DNA from: Streptomyces laurentii
GTDB lineage: Bacteria > Actinomycetota > Actinomycetes > Streptomycetales > Streptomycetaceae
Direction: 5' to 3'
Assembly (NCBI GenBank): GCA_002355495.1
Contig: AP017424.1
Coordinates: 992,001 to 1,056,000, forward strand
DNA length: 64,000 nt
How positions within the stretch are numbered: the stretch's first letter is position 1; the number at the start of each line of letters is the position of its first letter. Positions 43,574-53,788 of this stretch are shown in pieces. Made by a program: the position numbers and the translations under genes. The notes below the pieces were generated by a model that did no database searches, was not told the DNA's origin, and was given only the letters and a program-made list of their open reading frames with translations.

Positions 43574-44968
43574 ATGAGCCTCGGCGTGCGCTGGACCCTG
43601 CACGGCGACGGGAAGACACCCGCTCCCGGGGCCGTCGTCCGGCCGGACGAACGGCTGACCTGGCCGCGGACGATCGGACTCGGCGCCCAGCACGTGGTCG
43701 CGATGTTCGGCGCGTCCTTCGTCGCTCCCGTCCTCATGGGGCTGGACCCGAACCTCGCGATCATGATGTCCGGTGTCTCCACCGTGATCTTCCTGCTCGC
43801 GACCCGCGGCACCGTCCCCTCGTACCTGGGCTGCTCGCTCTCCTTCGTGGGTGTCGCCGCCGCGATCCGGGCCTCCGGCGGCACCAGCGCCACCGTGACC
43901 GGCGCCGTGTTCGTGGTCGGCGCGGCGCTGTTCCTCGCGGGCCTCGCGGTGAAGAAGTTCGGCGCGCGGATCATCCACGCGGCCATGCCGCCGATCGTCA
44001 CCGGCGCCGTCGTCATGCTGATCGGCTTCAACCTGGCGCCGGTCACCGCGTCCACGTACTGGCCGCAGGACCAGTGGACGGCCCTGCTCACGATGCTGTT
44101 CACCGGACTCGCGGTGGTCTGCCTGCGCGGTTTCTGGTCGCGTATCGCGATCTTCCTCGGCCTGATCTTCGGTTACGGCATCTCGTGGCTGTCCGACCTG
44201 GTCTTCGGCAAGATCCACTCGGTGTCCGCGAGCGGCCAGGTCACCGACCACTGGCGGCTGGACCTCTCCGGTGTCTCCAAGGCCGACTGGTTCGGTCTGC
44301 CGTCCCTGCACGGCCCCACCTTCGAGTGGTCCGCGATCCTCGTCGCGCTGCCCGTCGTCATCGCGCTCATCGCGGAGAACGCCGGACACGTCAAGGCCGT
44401 CGGCGAGATGACCGGGGACCCGCTGGACGACAAGCTCGGCACCGCCATCGCCGCCGACGGCGTCGGCTCCATGCTGTCCACCGCCGTGGGCGGCCCGCCG
44501 AACACCACGTACTCCGAGAACATCGGCGTCATGGCCGCCACCCGGGTCTACTCCACCGCCGCCTACTGGGCCGCGGCCGGCTTCGCGCTGCTGTTCGGTC
44601 TGTGCCCGAAGTTCGGCGCGGTCGTCGCCGCCATCCCCGGCGGTGTCCTCGGCGGCATCACCGTGATCCTCTACGGCATGATCGGCCTGCTCGGCGCCCA
44701 GATCTGGATCAACGCCAAGGTCGACCTGCGCAACCCGCTCAACCTGGTGCCCGCCGCGGCCGGCATCATCATCGGCGTCGGCGGCGTGAAGCTGACCTTC
44801 ACCGACACCTTCGAGCTGGGCGGCATCGCGCTCGGCACCCTGGTCGTCATCACCGGCTACCACGTGCTGCGCGCCTTCGCCCCGGCCCACATGAAGCAGC
44901 AGGAGCCGCTGCTCGACTCCGGTACCAGCTCGTACGAGAGCGGCGGCGAGGACGCGTCGAAGAACTGA
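43574..44968 (+). CDS. NCS2 family nucleobase permease (uracil/xanthine type)
   Basis: A 464-residue NCS2 symporter with 12-14 helices. The family signatures QHVVAMFGASFVAPVLMG, ENAGHVKAVGEMTGDPLDD and VGGPPNTTYSENIGVMAATR are present. The QH motif and the NTTYSENIGV stretch point to the uracil permease (UraA) side of the family. It imports a pyrimidine or purine base with protons. It starts at ATG 43574 with CTGGAGCG upstream and ends before a hairpin with a TTTT tail. Confidence 0.9.
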   Translation: MSLGVRWTLHGDGKTPAPGAVVRPDERLTWPRTIGLGAQHVVAMFGASFVAPVLMGLDPNLAIMMSGVSTVIFLLATRGTVPSYLGCSLSFVGVAAAIRASGGTSATVTGAVFVVGAALFLAGLAVKKFGARIIHAAMPPIVTGAVVMLIGFNLAPVTASTYWPQDQWTALLTMLFTGLAVVCLRGFWSRIAIFLGLIFGYGISWLSDLVFGKIHSVSASGQVTDHWRLDLSGVSKADWFGLPSLHGPTFEWSAILVALPVVIALIAENAGHVKAVGEMTGDPLDDKLGTAIAADGVGSMLSTAVGGPPNTTYSENIGVMAATRVYSTAAYWAAAGFALLFGLCPKFGAVVAAIPGGVLGGITVILYGMIGLLGAQIWINAKVDLRNPLNLVPAAAGIIIGVGGVKLTFTDTFELGGIALGTLVVITGYHVLRAFAPAHMKQQEPLLDSGTSSYESGGEDASKN

Positions 44969-44988
44969 CGGATTCGTCCGATCCGGGG

Positions 44989-45025
44989 AAGCCGGGCCTG
45001 TGGAGTTCCCTCCCGGGCCCGGCTT
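44989..45025 (+). terminator. Terminator of the NCS2 permease gene
   Basis: AAGCCGGGCC (44989-44998) pairs with GGCCCGGCTT (45016-45025), followed by TT and G. It is one of the few terminators here with a U-tract. Confidence 0.85.
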
Positions 45026-45041
45026 TTGCGAATCTGCCCTC

Positions 45042-45827
45042 ATGGCGCAGACCCGGCAGTCCTCCCCGCAGTCCCCCGAGCGGCTCACCCGGCCGCCCGA
45101 CGCCGAGCCGTCGGCCGGCCCGGCGGACGGGTGGGACGCCGGGCCGATCGGACCGTTCCTCGCGGTCGACCCCGTGGTGGACCGGCTGCGGGCGCTGCGC
45201 ACGGCCTGGAGCCCGGCCGACGGGGTGGCCGTGTTCAACCGGGTCTATCTGACCGTCACCGAGGAGATCGGCCGGGCCATCGAGGCGGGCGCCTTCGCCG
45301 ACCGGAAGGCCGCCACCACCCTCGACGTACGGTTCGCGGAGCGCTATCTCGCGGCCGTCGACGCCGTCGCGGCGGACGTCGCGCCCCCCGCCTGCTGGCG
45401 GCCGCTGTTCGACTACCGGCGCCATCCCGGGGTCCTGCCGCTCCAGTTCGCGCTCGCCGGGATCAACGCGCACATCGGGCACGACCTGGCGCTCGCGGTC
45501 GTCGACACCAGCCGGGCCCTGGACTGTACGCCCGCCGACCTGGAGGACGAGTTCGACCGGGTCGGCGACGTCCTCGCCCTCATGGAGGAGCGGGTACGGG
45601 AAGAGCTGATGCCGGGCCCGGACCTGCTGGAGGTCACGGACCCGCTCACCCATCTGCTCGGCTGCTGGAGCCTGGAGCGGGCCCGCGACGGGGCCTGGCT
45701 CGCGGCCCGGTCGCTGTGGCAGATCCGCCGGCTGCCCGCGCTGGCCGAGGAGTTCGCCGAGCGCCTCGACCGGTCGGTGGGCCTGGTGGGGCGGATGCTG
45801 CTCACGCCGCTCGCCCGGCGGCCCTGA
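45042..45827 (+). CDS. DUF5995 family protein
   Basis: A 261-residue soluble protein with an all-alpha pattern. The conserved core FNRVYLTVTEEIGRAIEAGAF, FAERYLAAVDAVAAD and the His-rich LQFALAGINAHIGHDLALAV identify the uncharacterised DUF5995 family. The His and Asp residues in that core could bind a metal, but no activity is known. The N-terminal 40 residues are Pro/Ser-rich. The ATG at 45042 lacks a ribosome site; GAATCT 7 nt upstream could be the -10 of a leaderless transcript. It converges on the amine oxidase gene. Confidence 0.8.
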   Translation: MAQTRQSSPQSPERLTRPPDAEPSAGPADGWDAGPIGPFLAVDPVVDRLRALRTAWSPADGVAVFNRVYLTVTEEIGRAIEAGAFADRKAATTLDVRFAERYLAAVDAVAADVAPPACWRPLFDYRRHPGVLPLQFALAGINAHIGHDLALAVVDTSRALDCTPADLEDEFDRVGDVLALMEERVREELMPGPDLLEVTDPLTHLLGCWSLERARDGAWLAARSLWQIRRLPALAEEFAERLDRSVGLVGRMLLTPLARRP

Positions 45828-45862
45828 CCCGCCCCTTCGTCCGCTCCGGGCCCGAGCGCCGG

Positions 45863-47560
45863 TCAGTCCTCCGGCAGCTCGACCGGGGCGATCTCGTCGT
45901 ACAGGTCGCCCGGTCCCGGGTTGGACGCGTCGGTCGTCCCGCCGAAGTGGTGCATCACGCCCCACACCGCGTTGAGCGCCGTCTGCACCGCGCCCTCGGC
46001 CCAGCCGGCCGTCCACGAGATGTCGTCGCCGGCCAGGAATATGCCCCGCATGTCCTCGGGCAGCCGGTCCTGCATGAAGTGCGTGAACAGACGGCGCTGG
46101 TAGCGGTAGTGGCCCGGCAGGTTGGCCTTGAAGGCGCCCATGAAGTAGGGCTCGTTCTCCCAGGAGACCGTGACCGGGTTGCCGATGATGTGCGACCGGA
46201 TGTCGACATCCGGGTAGATCTCGCCGAGCGACTTCAGCATGACCTCCATCCGCTCGGCGGCGGACAGCGGCAGCCACTTCAGGCTGTCGTCGCACCACGT
46301 GTACGACAGGCATATGACAGCCGGCTTGTCCGGGCCGTCGTCCAGCAGGTACGTCCCCCGGGTCATCCGGTCCGTGAGGGTCATCGACATGACGTCCCGC
46401 CCGGTCTTCTCGTCCTTGTCCAGCCAGAACGGCCGGTCGACCGGCACGAAGAGCTTGGAGCTCTCCATGTAGTGGGTGCGCTCGATCGCGGTCCAGTGGT
46501 CGATCGGGAAGAGCGAGTCGTCGCAGGCGATCTTGGACAGCAGCATCCAGGACTGGGCGGTGAAGATCGCCGCGCGGTACGTACGGATGTCGCCGGACGC
46601 GTCGGTGACGGTGATCCGGTTGCCGGCGGCGCGGTTCAGCCGGGTGACGGCCGGCCGCGGCTCGCCGTCCTCGTGCAGGGAGCGCAGGGAGGTGCCCGGC
46701 GTCCAGTGCGTGATCTTCTCCGGCTCGCGCTCCCACAGCCGCAGCGGCAGCTGCTGCGAGCCGCCGACGATGCCGCGGTGGTGGTCGTCGGCCTCGGTGT
46801 AGACGACCCGCAGGATCTCCAGGATGGAGTTGGGGAAGTCGGTGTCCCAGCCGCCGGTGCCGAAGCCGACCTGGCCGAAGATCTCGCGGTGCCGGAAGGA
46901 CTTGAACGCCTCGGACTCGCAGAGGAAGCCGTAGAAGGTCTGGTTGTCGAGCTTCTCGACGAGCCGGGCCCAGATCTCGCGGATGCGCGGCACGTCGCGC
47001 TCGCGCAGGGCGCGGTTCATGTCGGAGAAGTCGGCGCCCTCCTCCAGGCAGTCGTTCCACGCCCGGGCGACGTCCCGGTAGACCTGCGGCAGGTCGTCGA
47101 TGGTCTCGGCGTAGTGCGACTCGCCCTTGAGGTCGACGACGGTCGAGCGGGTGGCCTCGGCCAGCGGGTTCGGGAACGGCGTGGTCGTCAGGCCCACCAG
47201 GTCGATGTAGTGCTGGAGCGCCGTGGAGGAGGGCGGGAAGCGCATCGCGCCCATCTCGGCGCTCAGGCCCTCGGTCTCCGGCCCCTCGAATCCGACGGTG
47301 CGCAGTCGGCCGCCGATCCGGTCCGCCTCGTAGACGACGGGCTTGAGGCCCATCTTCATCAGCTCGTACGCGGCGATGATCCCCGACAGACCGCCGCCGA
47401 TCACGGCGACCTCGGCGCCGAGCTCGGTCGCCGGGATCTGGCCGAGGCCCGCCGGGTGGGCCAGGAAGTCGTCGTAGGCGTACGGGAAGTCCGGGCCGAA
47501 CATGGTGATCGGCGGCTGGCCGTCGGTGTGCTGGACGGCGGTGGGCACCGTGGACGTCAT
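45863..47560 (-). CDS. FAD-dependent amine oxidase / amino-acid monooxygenase family protein
   Basis: A 565-residue flavoprotein of the monoamine oxidase family. The dinucleotide-binding VAVIGGGLSGIIAAYELMKM starts at about residue 51, followed by YEADRIGGRLRT and the substrate-domain GAMRFPPSSTALQHYIDLVG. The FAD-contact end FLAGDDISWTAGWAEGAVQTAL is clear. Overall it is closest to bacterial L-amino-acid oxidases and tryptophan 2-monooxygenase-like enzymes. Downstream of a nitrilase-fold gene in the same direction (144-nt gap), it could convert an amino acid to an amide that the nitrilase hydrolyses. The ATG at 47560 has AAGGAGT upstream. Confidence 0.85.
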   Translation of the reverse strand: MTSTVPTAVQHTDGQPPITMFGPDFPYAYDDFLAHPAGLGQIPATELGAEVAVIGGGLSGIIAAYELMKMGLKPVVYEADRIGGRLRTVGFEGPETEGLSAEMGAMRFPPSSTALQHYIDLVGLTTTPFPNPLAEATRSTVVDLKGESHYAETIDDLPQVYRDVARAWNDCLEEGADFSDMNRALRERDVPRIREIWARLVEKLDNQTFYGFLCESEAFKSFRHREIFGQVGFGTGGWDTDFPNSILEILRVVYTEADDHHRGIVGGSQQLPLRLWEREPEKITHWTPGTSLRSLHEDGEPRPAVTRLNRAAGNRITVTDASGDIRTYRAAIFTAQSWMLLSKIACDDSLFPIDHWTAIERTHYMESSKLFVPVDRPFWLDKDEKTGRDVMSMTLTDRMTRGTYLLDDGPDKPAVICLSYTWCDDSLKWLPLSAAERMEVMLKSLGEIYPDVDIRSHIIGNPVTVSWENEPYFMGAFKANLPGHYRYQRRLFTHFMQDRLPEDMRGIFLAGDDISWTAGWAEGAVQTALNAVWGVMHHFGGTTDASNPGPGDLYDEIAPVELPED

Positions 47561-47704
47561 GGGGTACGGACTCCTTGCACGGATACGGGTGAGGCAGGTG
47601 AGGGGAAGCGGGGGCGCGCGGCGGGACGCGCGGGGAGGCTCGGGCGCGGGGTGAAGATCCGGCTCGGGCGCGGGCCGGGGCCGAGGTCGGGAGATCCGGC
47701 CGGT

Positions 47705-48517
47705 TCAGGCTTCGGTGAGGGCGCCGTACAGGCCGGGACGGCGGTCGCGCAGATACGGGTTCTCCGCGCGGGAGGCCGCCAGGAACGCGGGGTCGACGTC
47801 GCCGAACACCAGCTCCTCGCCCCGGCCCGCGCGGGCCCGGGCGGTGCCGTCGGGCCCGGCGAGCGTGGACAGGCCGACGAACTCGAAGTCGCCCTCGGGG
47901 CCGGTCCGGTTGGCGTACGCGAGGTAGAGCTGGTTCTCGAAGGCCCGCACGGGCACGACGGCCTCGGGGACGATCTCGGCCGGGTGCATGAGGGCGGTCG
48001 GGACCAGCAGCAGGTCGGTGCCGGCCAGCGCGTGCGCCCGGACGTTCTCGGGGAACTCGACGTCGTAACAGATGATCAGGCCGACCGTCAGGCCGCCGAC
48101 GACGGCCTGGACGACGCTCGCGTCACCGGGGGTGAACCACCTCCGCTCGCCCTCGCCGAAGAGGTGGGTCTTGCGGTAGTGCGCGAGGGGCGCGCCGTCG
48201 GAGCCGAAGAGCTGGGCCGCGTTGTAGAGGACGCCGGGCCGTTCGGGGTCGCGCTCGGGGTAGCCGTAGCCGACGGCCAGCCCGTGGCGGGCGGCGATCG
48301 CGGCGACCGCGCGGGCGGACGGGCCGTCGGCGGTCTCGGCCAGCCGGGTCACGGCGTCGCCGATCGCGTAGCCGGTGAGGAAGAGTTCGGGCGCGAGCAG
48401 CAGTCCGGCACCGGCCTGGGCCGCGCGGGCCGCGGCCTCGTCGAGGACCGTGAGGTTGGCGGCCACGTCGCCGGGCTCGCCGGAGCTCTGGAGCAGGGCC
48501 GTGCGCAGCGCGGGCAT
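47705..48517 (-). CDS. Carbon-nitrogen hydrolase (nitrilase superfamily amidase)
   Basis: A 270-residue CN-hydrolase. The catalytic triad is visible: Glu44 (LAPELFLTGY), Lys116 (HYRKTHLFGEGE) and Cys150 (ICYDVEFPENVR). The fold and ICYD context suggest an amidase rather than a true nitrilase. Its partner gene downstream encodes an FAD amine oxidase/monooxygenase; oxidase plus amidase is the layout of the indole-3-acetamide route and related amino-acid degradation. The ATG at 48517 gives normal family length. TTGCG repeats lie 110-170 nt upstream. Confidence 0.9.
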   Translation of the reverse strand: MPALRTALLQSSGEPGDVAANLTVLDEAAARAAQAGAGLLLAPELFLTGYAIGDAVTRLAETADGPSARAVAAIAARHGLAVGYGYPERDPERPGVLYNAAQLFGSDGAPLAHYRKTHLFGEGERRWFTPGDASVVQAVVGGLTVGLIICYDVEFPENVRAHALAGTDLLLVPTALMHPAEIVPEAVVPVRAFENQLYLAYANRTGPEGDFEFVGLSTLAGPDGTARARAGRGEELVFGDVDPAFLAASRAENPYLRDRRPGLYGALTEA

Positions 48518-48851
48518 GGGCGGTCCTCGCAGGTCGGGGGCAGGGTCGACCGCACGCGAAAGCGCGGGGTCGCCAGGGAGGTTGCCAAGAACGGTACGTT
48601 TCCGCGTTCGGCCGCGACAAGGCGCGTCCGTTGCGGACCGACCGCCGAACCGTTGCGCGATCTTCGGCCCTGACGGCGATTCGTTGCGTCGGGCCGGACC
48701 GGCCGGCTCCGCCCCTGGCAGGACCCCTCCCCCGCCGTACGGGGGAGAGCGGCACCGTCCCCCGGCGCGATGCCCGGACGGGGGGCGACGCGGAAGAGTG
48801 AGGGCATCCGGTCGAGGGGGCCGGACGGTCTGCCGAGAGGACCACGAGGCC
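48518..48851. promoter_or_regulatory. Divergent regulatory region with three CGTTGCG boxes
   Basis: This 334-nt gap lies between the nitrilase-fold gene (minus) and a secreted protein gene (plus). It contains CGTTGCG at 48629-48635, 48651-48657 and 48682-48688, and a small palindrome AACG-GTA-CGTT at 48590-48600. Similar TTGCG-containing boxes occur upstream of the amino-acid permease (51845-51884), which is cotranscribed with an Lrp gene. No gene is seen in the gap. Confidence 0.5.
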
Positions 48852-49424
48852 ATGAACCGCCGTACGAAGATCGCCGCCGTCGCCGCCGCCCTGCTCCTCA
48901 CCGCGGGCGCCGCGGGGTCGGCCGCCGCGACCGGCACCGGGCCGGGCGAGGAGCCCGGCGCCCGGGAGGCCGCGGCCCTGACCGGGACGGCGAAGCTCTA
49001 CCGCCCGGCCGGGGACGACATCACGTTCTCCTTCGACGCCCACCTGGCCGCGCCGGACACCATGAATCCGCAGGCGGCGACGGGCACGTTCCGCTTCAGC
49101 CACTACGTCCAGGGCAAGGGCGGATACGCGGTGGCGACGGTGGACTGCCTGGTCACGGGCGGCCCGGTGGCCGTGGTGACCGGGCGGGTGGTGGAGACCG
49201 ACGTGAAGGCGTTCAAGGGCGCCCGGGTCGGGGTCTCGGTGCTGGACGACGGCACGAACGACCGGCTGGGCTACAGCTGGATGACCCAGGACCCGAAGAA
49301 GGGCAACGTACCTCCGTGCCAGTCGGCGCCGCCGTTCGAGCAGGTGCTGGCGGGTACGGGTGATTTCCGGGTGCTGCCATGGATACCGGAGTACCCGGGT
49401 TCCGAGGCCGTGTCCGGAAAGTAG
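48852..49424 (+). CDS. Secreted protein of unknown function
   Basis: A 190-residue exported protein. The signal peptide MNRRTKIAAVAAALLLTAGA is followed by Ala-rich sequence cleaved near residue 26. The mature part has a beta-rich pattern (GDDITFSFDAHLAAPD, TGTFRFSHYVQGKGGYAVAT) with two Cys (VDCLV and PPCQ) that could form a disulfide, and resembles small Streptomyces lipoprotein-like exported proteins of unknown role. The final codons and the TAG stop lie in the left end of a MITE-like inverted-repeat element (49405-49576), so the native C-terminus may have been replaced. Confidence 0.7.
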   Translation: MNRRTKIAAVAAALLLTAGAAGSAAATGTGPGEEPGAREAAALTGTAKLYRPAGDDITFSFDAHLAAPDTMNPQAATGTFRFSHYVQGKGGYAVATVDCLVTGGPVAVVTGRVVETDVKAFKGARVGVSVLDDGTNDRLGYSWMTQDPKKGNVPPCQSAPPFEQVLAGTGDFRVLPWIPEYPGSEAVSGK

Positions 49425-49576
49425 CGCCGTCCGCCCGGAAGGCAGGGCCCGCGGCGTCTGGTGCGCTGCGCTCGCTTCGCTCGCTCCGTCTCGGCGCTTC
49501 CTTCGTCCTTCGGATGCCGAGCCGCGACCGCAAGGCGGAGGATCGCCCTGGGGGAGAGACTTTCCGGACACGGCCT
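49405..49576. mobile_element. MITE-like element with 18-bp terminal inverted repeats
   Basis: Perfect 18-bp inverted repeats AGGCCGTGTCCGGAAAGT (49405-49422) and ACTTTCCGGACACGGCCT (49559-49576) bound 172 bp with no supported ORF. The interior includes a GCTGCGCTCGCTTCGCTCGC stretch. Ends containing GTGTCCGGAAAGT resemble those I recall for Streptomyces IS elements, so this could be a non-autonomous derivative. No clear target-site duplication is visible. Confidence 0.55.
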
Positions 49577-49698
49577 GAAGACCGCCCCACGGGGGTGGGC
49601 GGGCGAGGGCGGCGGTGCGGGAACCACGGCCCGCACCGCCTCGTATCGCCTGGCCTCGTTCCGCCGGAAGACCCCGGCGGAGGACCCCGGTCGCGGGC

Positions 49699-50163
49699 TT
49701 ACGAGGAGGACGAGGGCGAGCCCGAGGAGAAGCGCCGCAGCAGCGGCGAGAGCACCAGGACGGACTTGGTGCGCTCCACGAAGGGCTCGCCCGCGATGCG
49801 CTCCAGGACGCGCTCGAAGTGGCGCATGTCGGAGGCGAAGACCTGGACGAGGGCGTCGGCGTCACCGGTGACGGTCGACGCGGACGCCACTTCCGGGTAC
49901 CGCTCCAGGCCGCGCCGGATGTCCTCCGGCGAGGTGTTGTGGCGGCAGAAGATCTCGACGAACCCCTCGGTCTCCCAGCCGAGCGCCGCCGGGTCCACCC
50001 GTACGGTGAAGCCGGTGATGGCGCCCTCGGCCCGGAGCCGGTCCACGCGCCGCTTGACGGCGGGGGCGGAGAGGCCGACCAGCGAGCCGATGTCGGCGAA
50101 GCTGCGCCGGGCGTCTTCGGCGAGGGCGTGGACGATGCGTTCGTCGAGGTCGTTGAGTCGCAC
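49699..50163 (-). CDS. Lrp/AsnC family transcriptional regulator
   Basis: A 154-residue regulator starting at GTG 50163 (10 nt after the permease stop). The HTH region is LNDLDERIVHALAEDARRSF, then GLSAPAVKRRVDRLRAEGAI; the ligand domain contains VASASTVTGDADALVQVFAS. The end is a Ser-rich tail. It is encoded in an operon behind a cationic amino-acid permease and 1.2 kb from the nitrilase/amine-oxidase pair. It probably senses an amino acid and controls these genes; TTGCG boxes upstream of both transcription units are candidate sites. Confidence 0.92.
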   Translation of the reverse strand: MRLNDLDERIVHALAEDARRSFADIGSLVGLSAPAVKRRVDRLRAEGAITGFTVRVDPAALGWETEGFVEIFCRHNTSPEDIRRGLERYPEVASASTVTGDADALVQVFASDMRHFERVLERIAGEPFVERTKSVLVLSPLLRRFSSGSPSSSS

Positions 50164-50173
50164 TACGGGTGGA

Positions 50174-51652
50174 TCACTTCTCTGCGGATGCTGTGGCCAG
50201 TTTCGAGCGGCGGATGCCGTACAGGAAGTAGAACACGAGGCCGACGGCCATCCAGACACCGAAGTACGCCCAGGTGATCAGGTCCAGCATGTACATGCTG
50301 TACGCACAGCAGGCGAAGCCGAGCACCGGGAAGAGCGGACCGAACGGCACCTTGAAGGTGCGGTCCATGTCCTTGCGGGTGTAGCGGAGCACCACGACGG
50401 CGATGTTGACCAGACAGAACGCGAAGAGCGTGCCGATGCTGGTGGCGTTGACCAGCTCGCCGAGCGGGACGGCGGCGGCGAGGACGCCGCAGAAGAGCGA
50501 GACGATCAGGGTGTTGGTGCGCGGGGCGCCGCTCTTCGGCTCGACCTTGCCGAACACCTTCGGCATGAGGCCGTCGCGGGACATCGCGAAGAGGATGCGG
50601 GTCTGGCCGTAGAGCACGGTCAGCACGACGCTGGCGATGGAGACGACGGCGCCGGCGGCGAGCACCGTGCCCCAGACGTCCTGGCCGGTCACGTCGTCCA
50701 TGATCGCGGCCAGCGAGGCCTCCGAGCCCTCGAACTTCCTCCAGTCCCAGGCGCCGATGGCGACGGCGGCGACGAGCACGTAGAGGGCGGTGACGATGAC
50801 CAGCGAGAGCATGATCGCGCGGGGCAGGTCGCGCTTGGGGTTCTTCGCCTCCTCGCCGGCCGTGGAGGCGGCGTCGAAGCCGATGTACGAGAAGAACAGG
50901 ACGGCCCCGGCGGCGCCGACGCTCTTGGCACCGAGCGGCATGAAGTCGGAGTAGTTGCCGGACTTGAAGCCCATGAAACCGATCGCGCAGAAAAGCGCCA
51001 GCGAGGCGAACTTCACCCACACCATGATCATGTTGGCCCGGGCGGACTCCCGGACGCCGCCGAGCAGGAACAGCATGGCGAGCACGACGACGATCAGGGC
51101 GGGCAGGTTGAACACACCGCCGTCACCGGGCGGCGCGGAGAGCGCCGCGGGGAGGGTGACACCGATCGTGCCGTCGAGCAGCTCGTTGAGGTAGTCACCC
51201 CAGCCGACGGCCACGGCGGCGACCGACACGCCGTACTCCAGGAGCAGGCACCAGCCGCAGATCCAGGCGATGAATTCGCCCAGCGTTGCGTACGCGTACG
51301 AGTACGAGGACCCGGCCACCGGGATCGTACCGGCGAGTTCCGCGTACGACAGCGCCGAGAAGAGCGCGGTGAGTCCGGCGAAGACGAAGGCGATGGTGAC
51401 CGCGGGGCCGGCCTTGGGAACGGCCTCGCCGAGCACCACGAAGATGCCGGTGCCGAGCGTCGCACCGATGCTGATCATGGTCAGCTGCCACATCGAGAGC
51501 GAGCGCCGCAGCGAGCCGCCGTCACCCTGGCCACCCTCCGCGACCAGGCGTTCCACCGGCTTGCGCCGGACGAGGAAGGACAGCGACGGGGGGATGCGGC
51601 TGGGCCGGGCGTCGGTGTCCGCGGCCGCTGGGGCTGCGCCGTGGTCGAGCAC
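50174..51652 (-). CDS. APC-family amino-acid permease (cationic amino-acid type)
   Basis: A 492-residue permease with 12 or more helices. It has the N-terminal LVRRKPVERLVAEGGQGDGG region and helix 1 SIGATLGTGIFVVLGEAVPK, with the unwound GTGIF motif of APC carriers, then AELAGTIPVAGSSYSYAYAT. The CAT-family C-terminal RTFKVPFGPLFPVLGFACCA is present. It imports basic or other amino acids. The start is GTG 51652 with AAGGAG 8 nt upstream. The Lrp gene follows after 10 nt, so both are one operon. Confidence 0.9.
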   Translation of the reverse strand: MLDHGAAPAAADTDARPSRIPPSLSFLVRRKPVERLVAEGGQGDGGSLRRSLSMWQLTMISIGATLGTGIFVVLGEAVPKAGPAVTIAFVFAGLTALFSALSYAELAGTIPVAGSSYSYAYATLGEFIAWICGWCLLLEYGVSVAAVAVGWGDYLNELLDGTIGVTLPAALSAPPGDGGVFNLPALIVVVLAMLFLLGGVRESARANMIMVWVKFASLALFCAIGFMGFKSGNYSDFMPLGAKSVGAAGAVLFFSYIGFDAASTAGEEAKNPKRDLPRAIMLSLVIVTALYVLVAAVAIGAWDWRKFEGSEASLAAIMDDVTGQDVWGTVLAAGAVVSIASVVLTVLYGQTRILFAMSRDGLMPKVFGKVEPKSGAPRTNTLIVSLFCGVLAAAVPLGELVNATSIGTLFAFCLVNIAVVVLRYTRKDMDRTFKVPFGPLFPVLGFACCAYSMYMLDLITWAYFGVWMAVGLVFYFLYGIRRSKLATASAEK

Positions 51653-51960
51653 TGCGGGGGCTCCTTCTCACTGCCTGTCGACGAGGCGGAGACCCGCGGC
51701 GGTACGTGGGCATGCCGAGACAGCCCACGGGAAAGGGGGAAGACCGCCGAGCAGACGGTCACCGTCACTCCTGGTACGAGGGATGAGCCTAAGCCCTCGC
51801 ACTTCGTGACCGTGACGCAGGGTTCTTGCGAAGGGCCGTTCGATCATTGCGCGCGTGCCACGCAGACGGGGAAACATTGCGCGCCGTTGCATGAATCGAT
51901 ATATCGGGGGCATGGCGGGCAGCCCGCGTACATGCCCTCTCCGGGGATGTTCCGGGTACG

Positions 51961-52051
51961 GGGAGGGGGTGTCGGGAGGGGGTGTCGGGAGGGGGTGTCG
52001 GGAGGGGGTGTCGGGAGGGGGTGTCGGGAGGGGGTGTCGGGAGGGGGTGTC
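51961..52051. repeat. 7-copy 13-bp G-rich minisatellite
   Basis: GGGAGGGGGTGTC is repeated seven times without change (51961-52051). The plus strand has two G-runs per unit, so several G-quadruplexes could form. It lies downstream of guaB1. Confidence 0.97.
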
Positions 52052-52108
52052 GGGATGCGGGATTCAGGGGGCGGATCGGAGCCGGGGTTCCGGGTGCCGG
52101 GTCCGGGT

Positions 52109-52156
52109 GCGCCGGGTGCCGGGTGCGCCGGGTGCCGGGTGCGCCGGGTGCCGGGT
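52109..52156. repeat. 3-copy 16-bp minisatellite
   Basis: GCGCCGGGTGCCGGGT occurs three times in tandem (52109-52156), preceded by partial units with CCGGGTGCCGGGTCCGGGT from about 52090. Confidence 0.92.
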
Positions 52157-52167
52157 CCGGATACGGC

Positions 52168-52202
52168 CGTGGGCCCCGGGAGACATGCTCCCGAGGCCCA
52201 CG
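52168..52202 (-). terminator. guaB1 terminator
   Basis: A 15-bp stem with one mismatch (52168-52182 and 52188-52202) has a 5-nt loop and begins 38 nt after the guaB1 stop. Confidence 0.75.
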
Positions 52203-52240
52203 GTCCGGTCTGCCGATACGTTTCACCGGCGACGGCGAGG

Positions 52241-53788
<1,548 letters not shown>

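Larger units (their letters stand above)
51653..52240. promoter_or_regulatory. 588-nt intergenic region: permease upstream region with TTGCG boxes
   Basis: The part next to the permease start contains a perfect GACGGT-C-ACCGTC palindrome (51754-51766). Two direct copies of CATTGCGCGC lie at 51845-51854 and 51875-51884, followed by an AT-rich patch (51890-51910). The remaining sequence up to guaB1 consists of the two minisatellites and the guaB1 terminator. No gene is supported. Confidence 0.5.
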
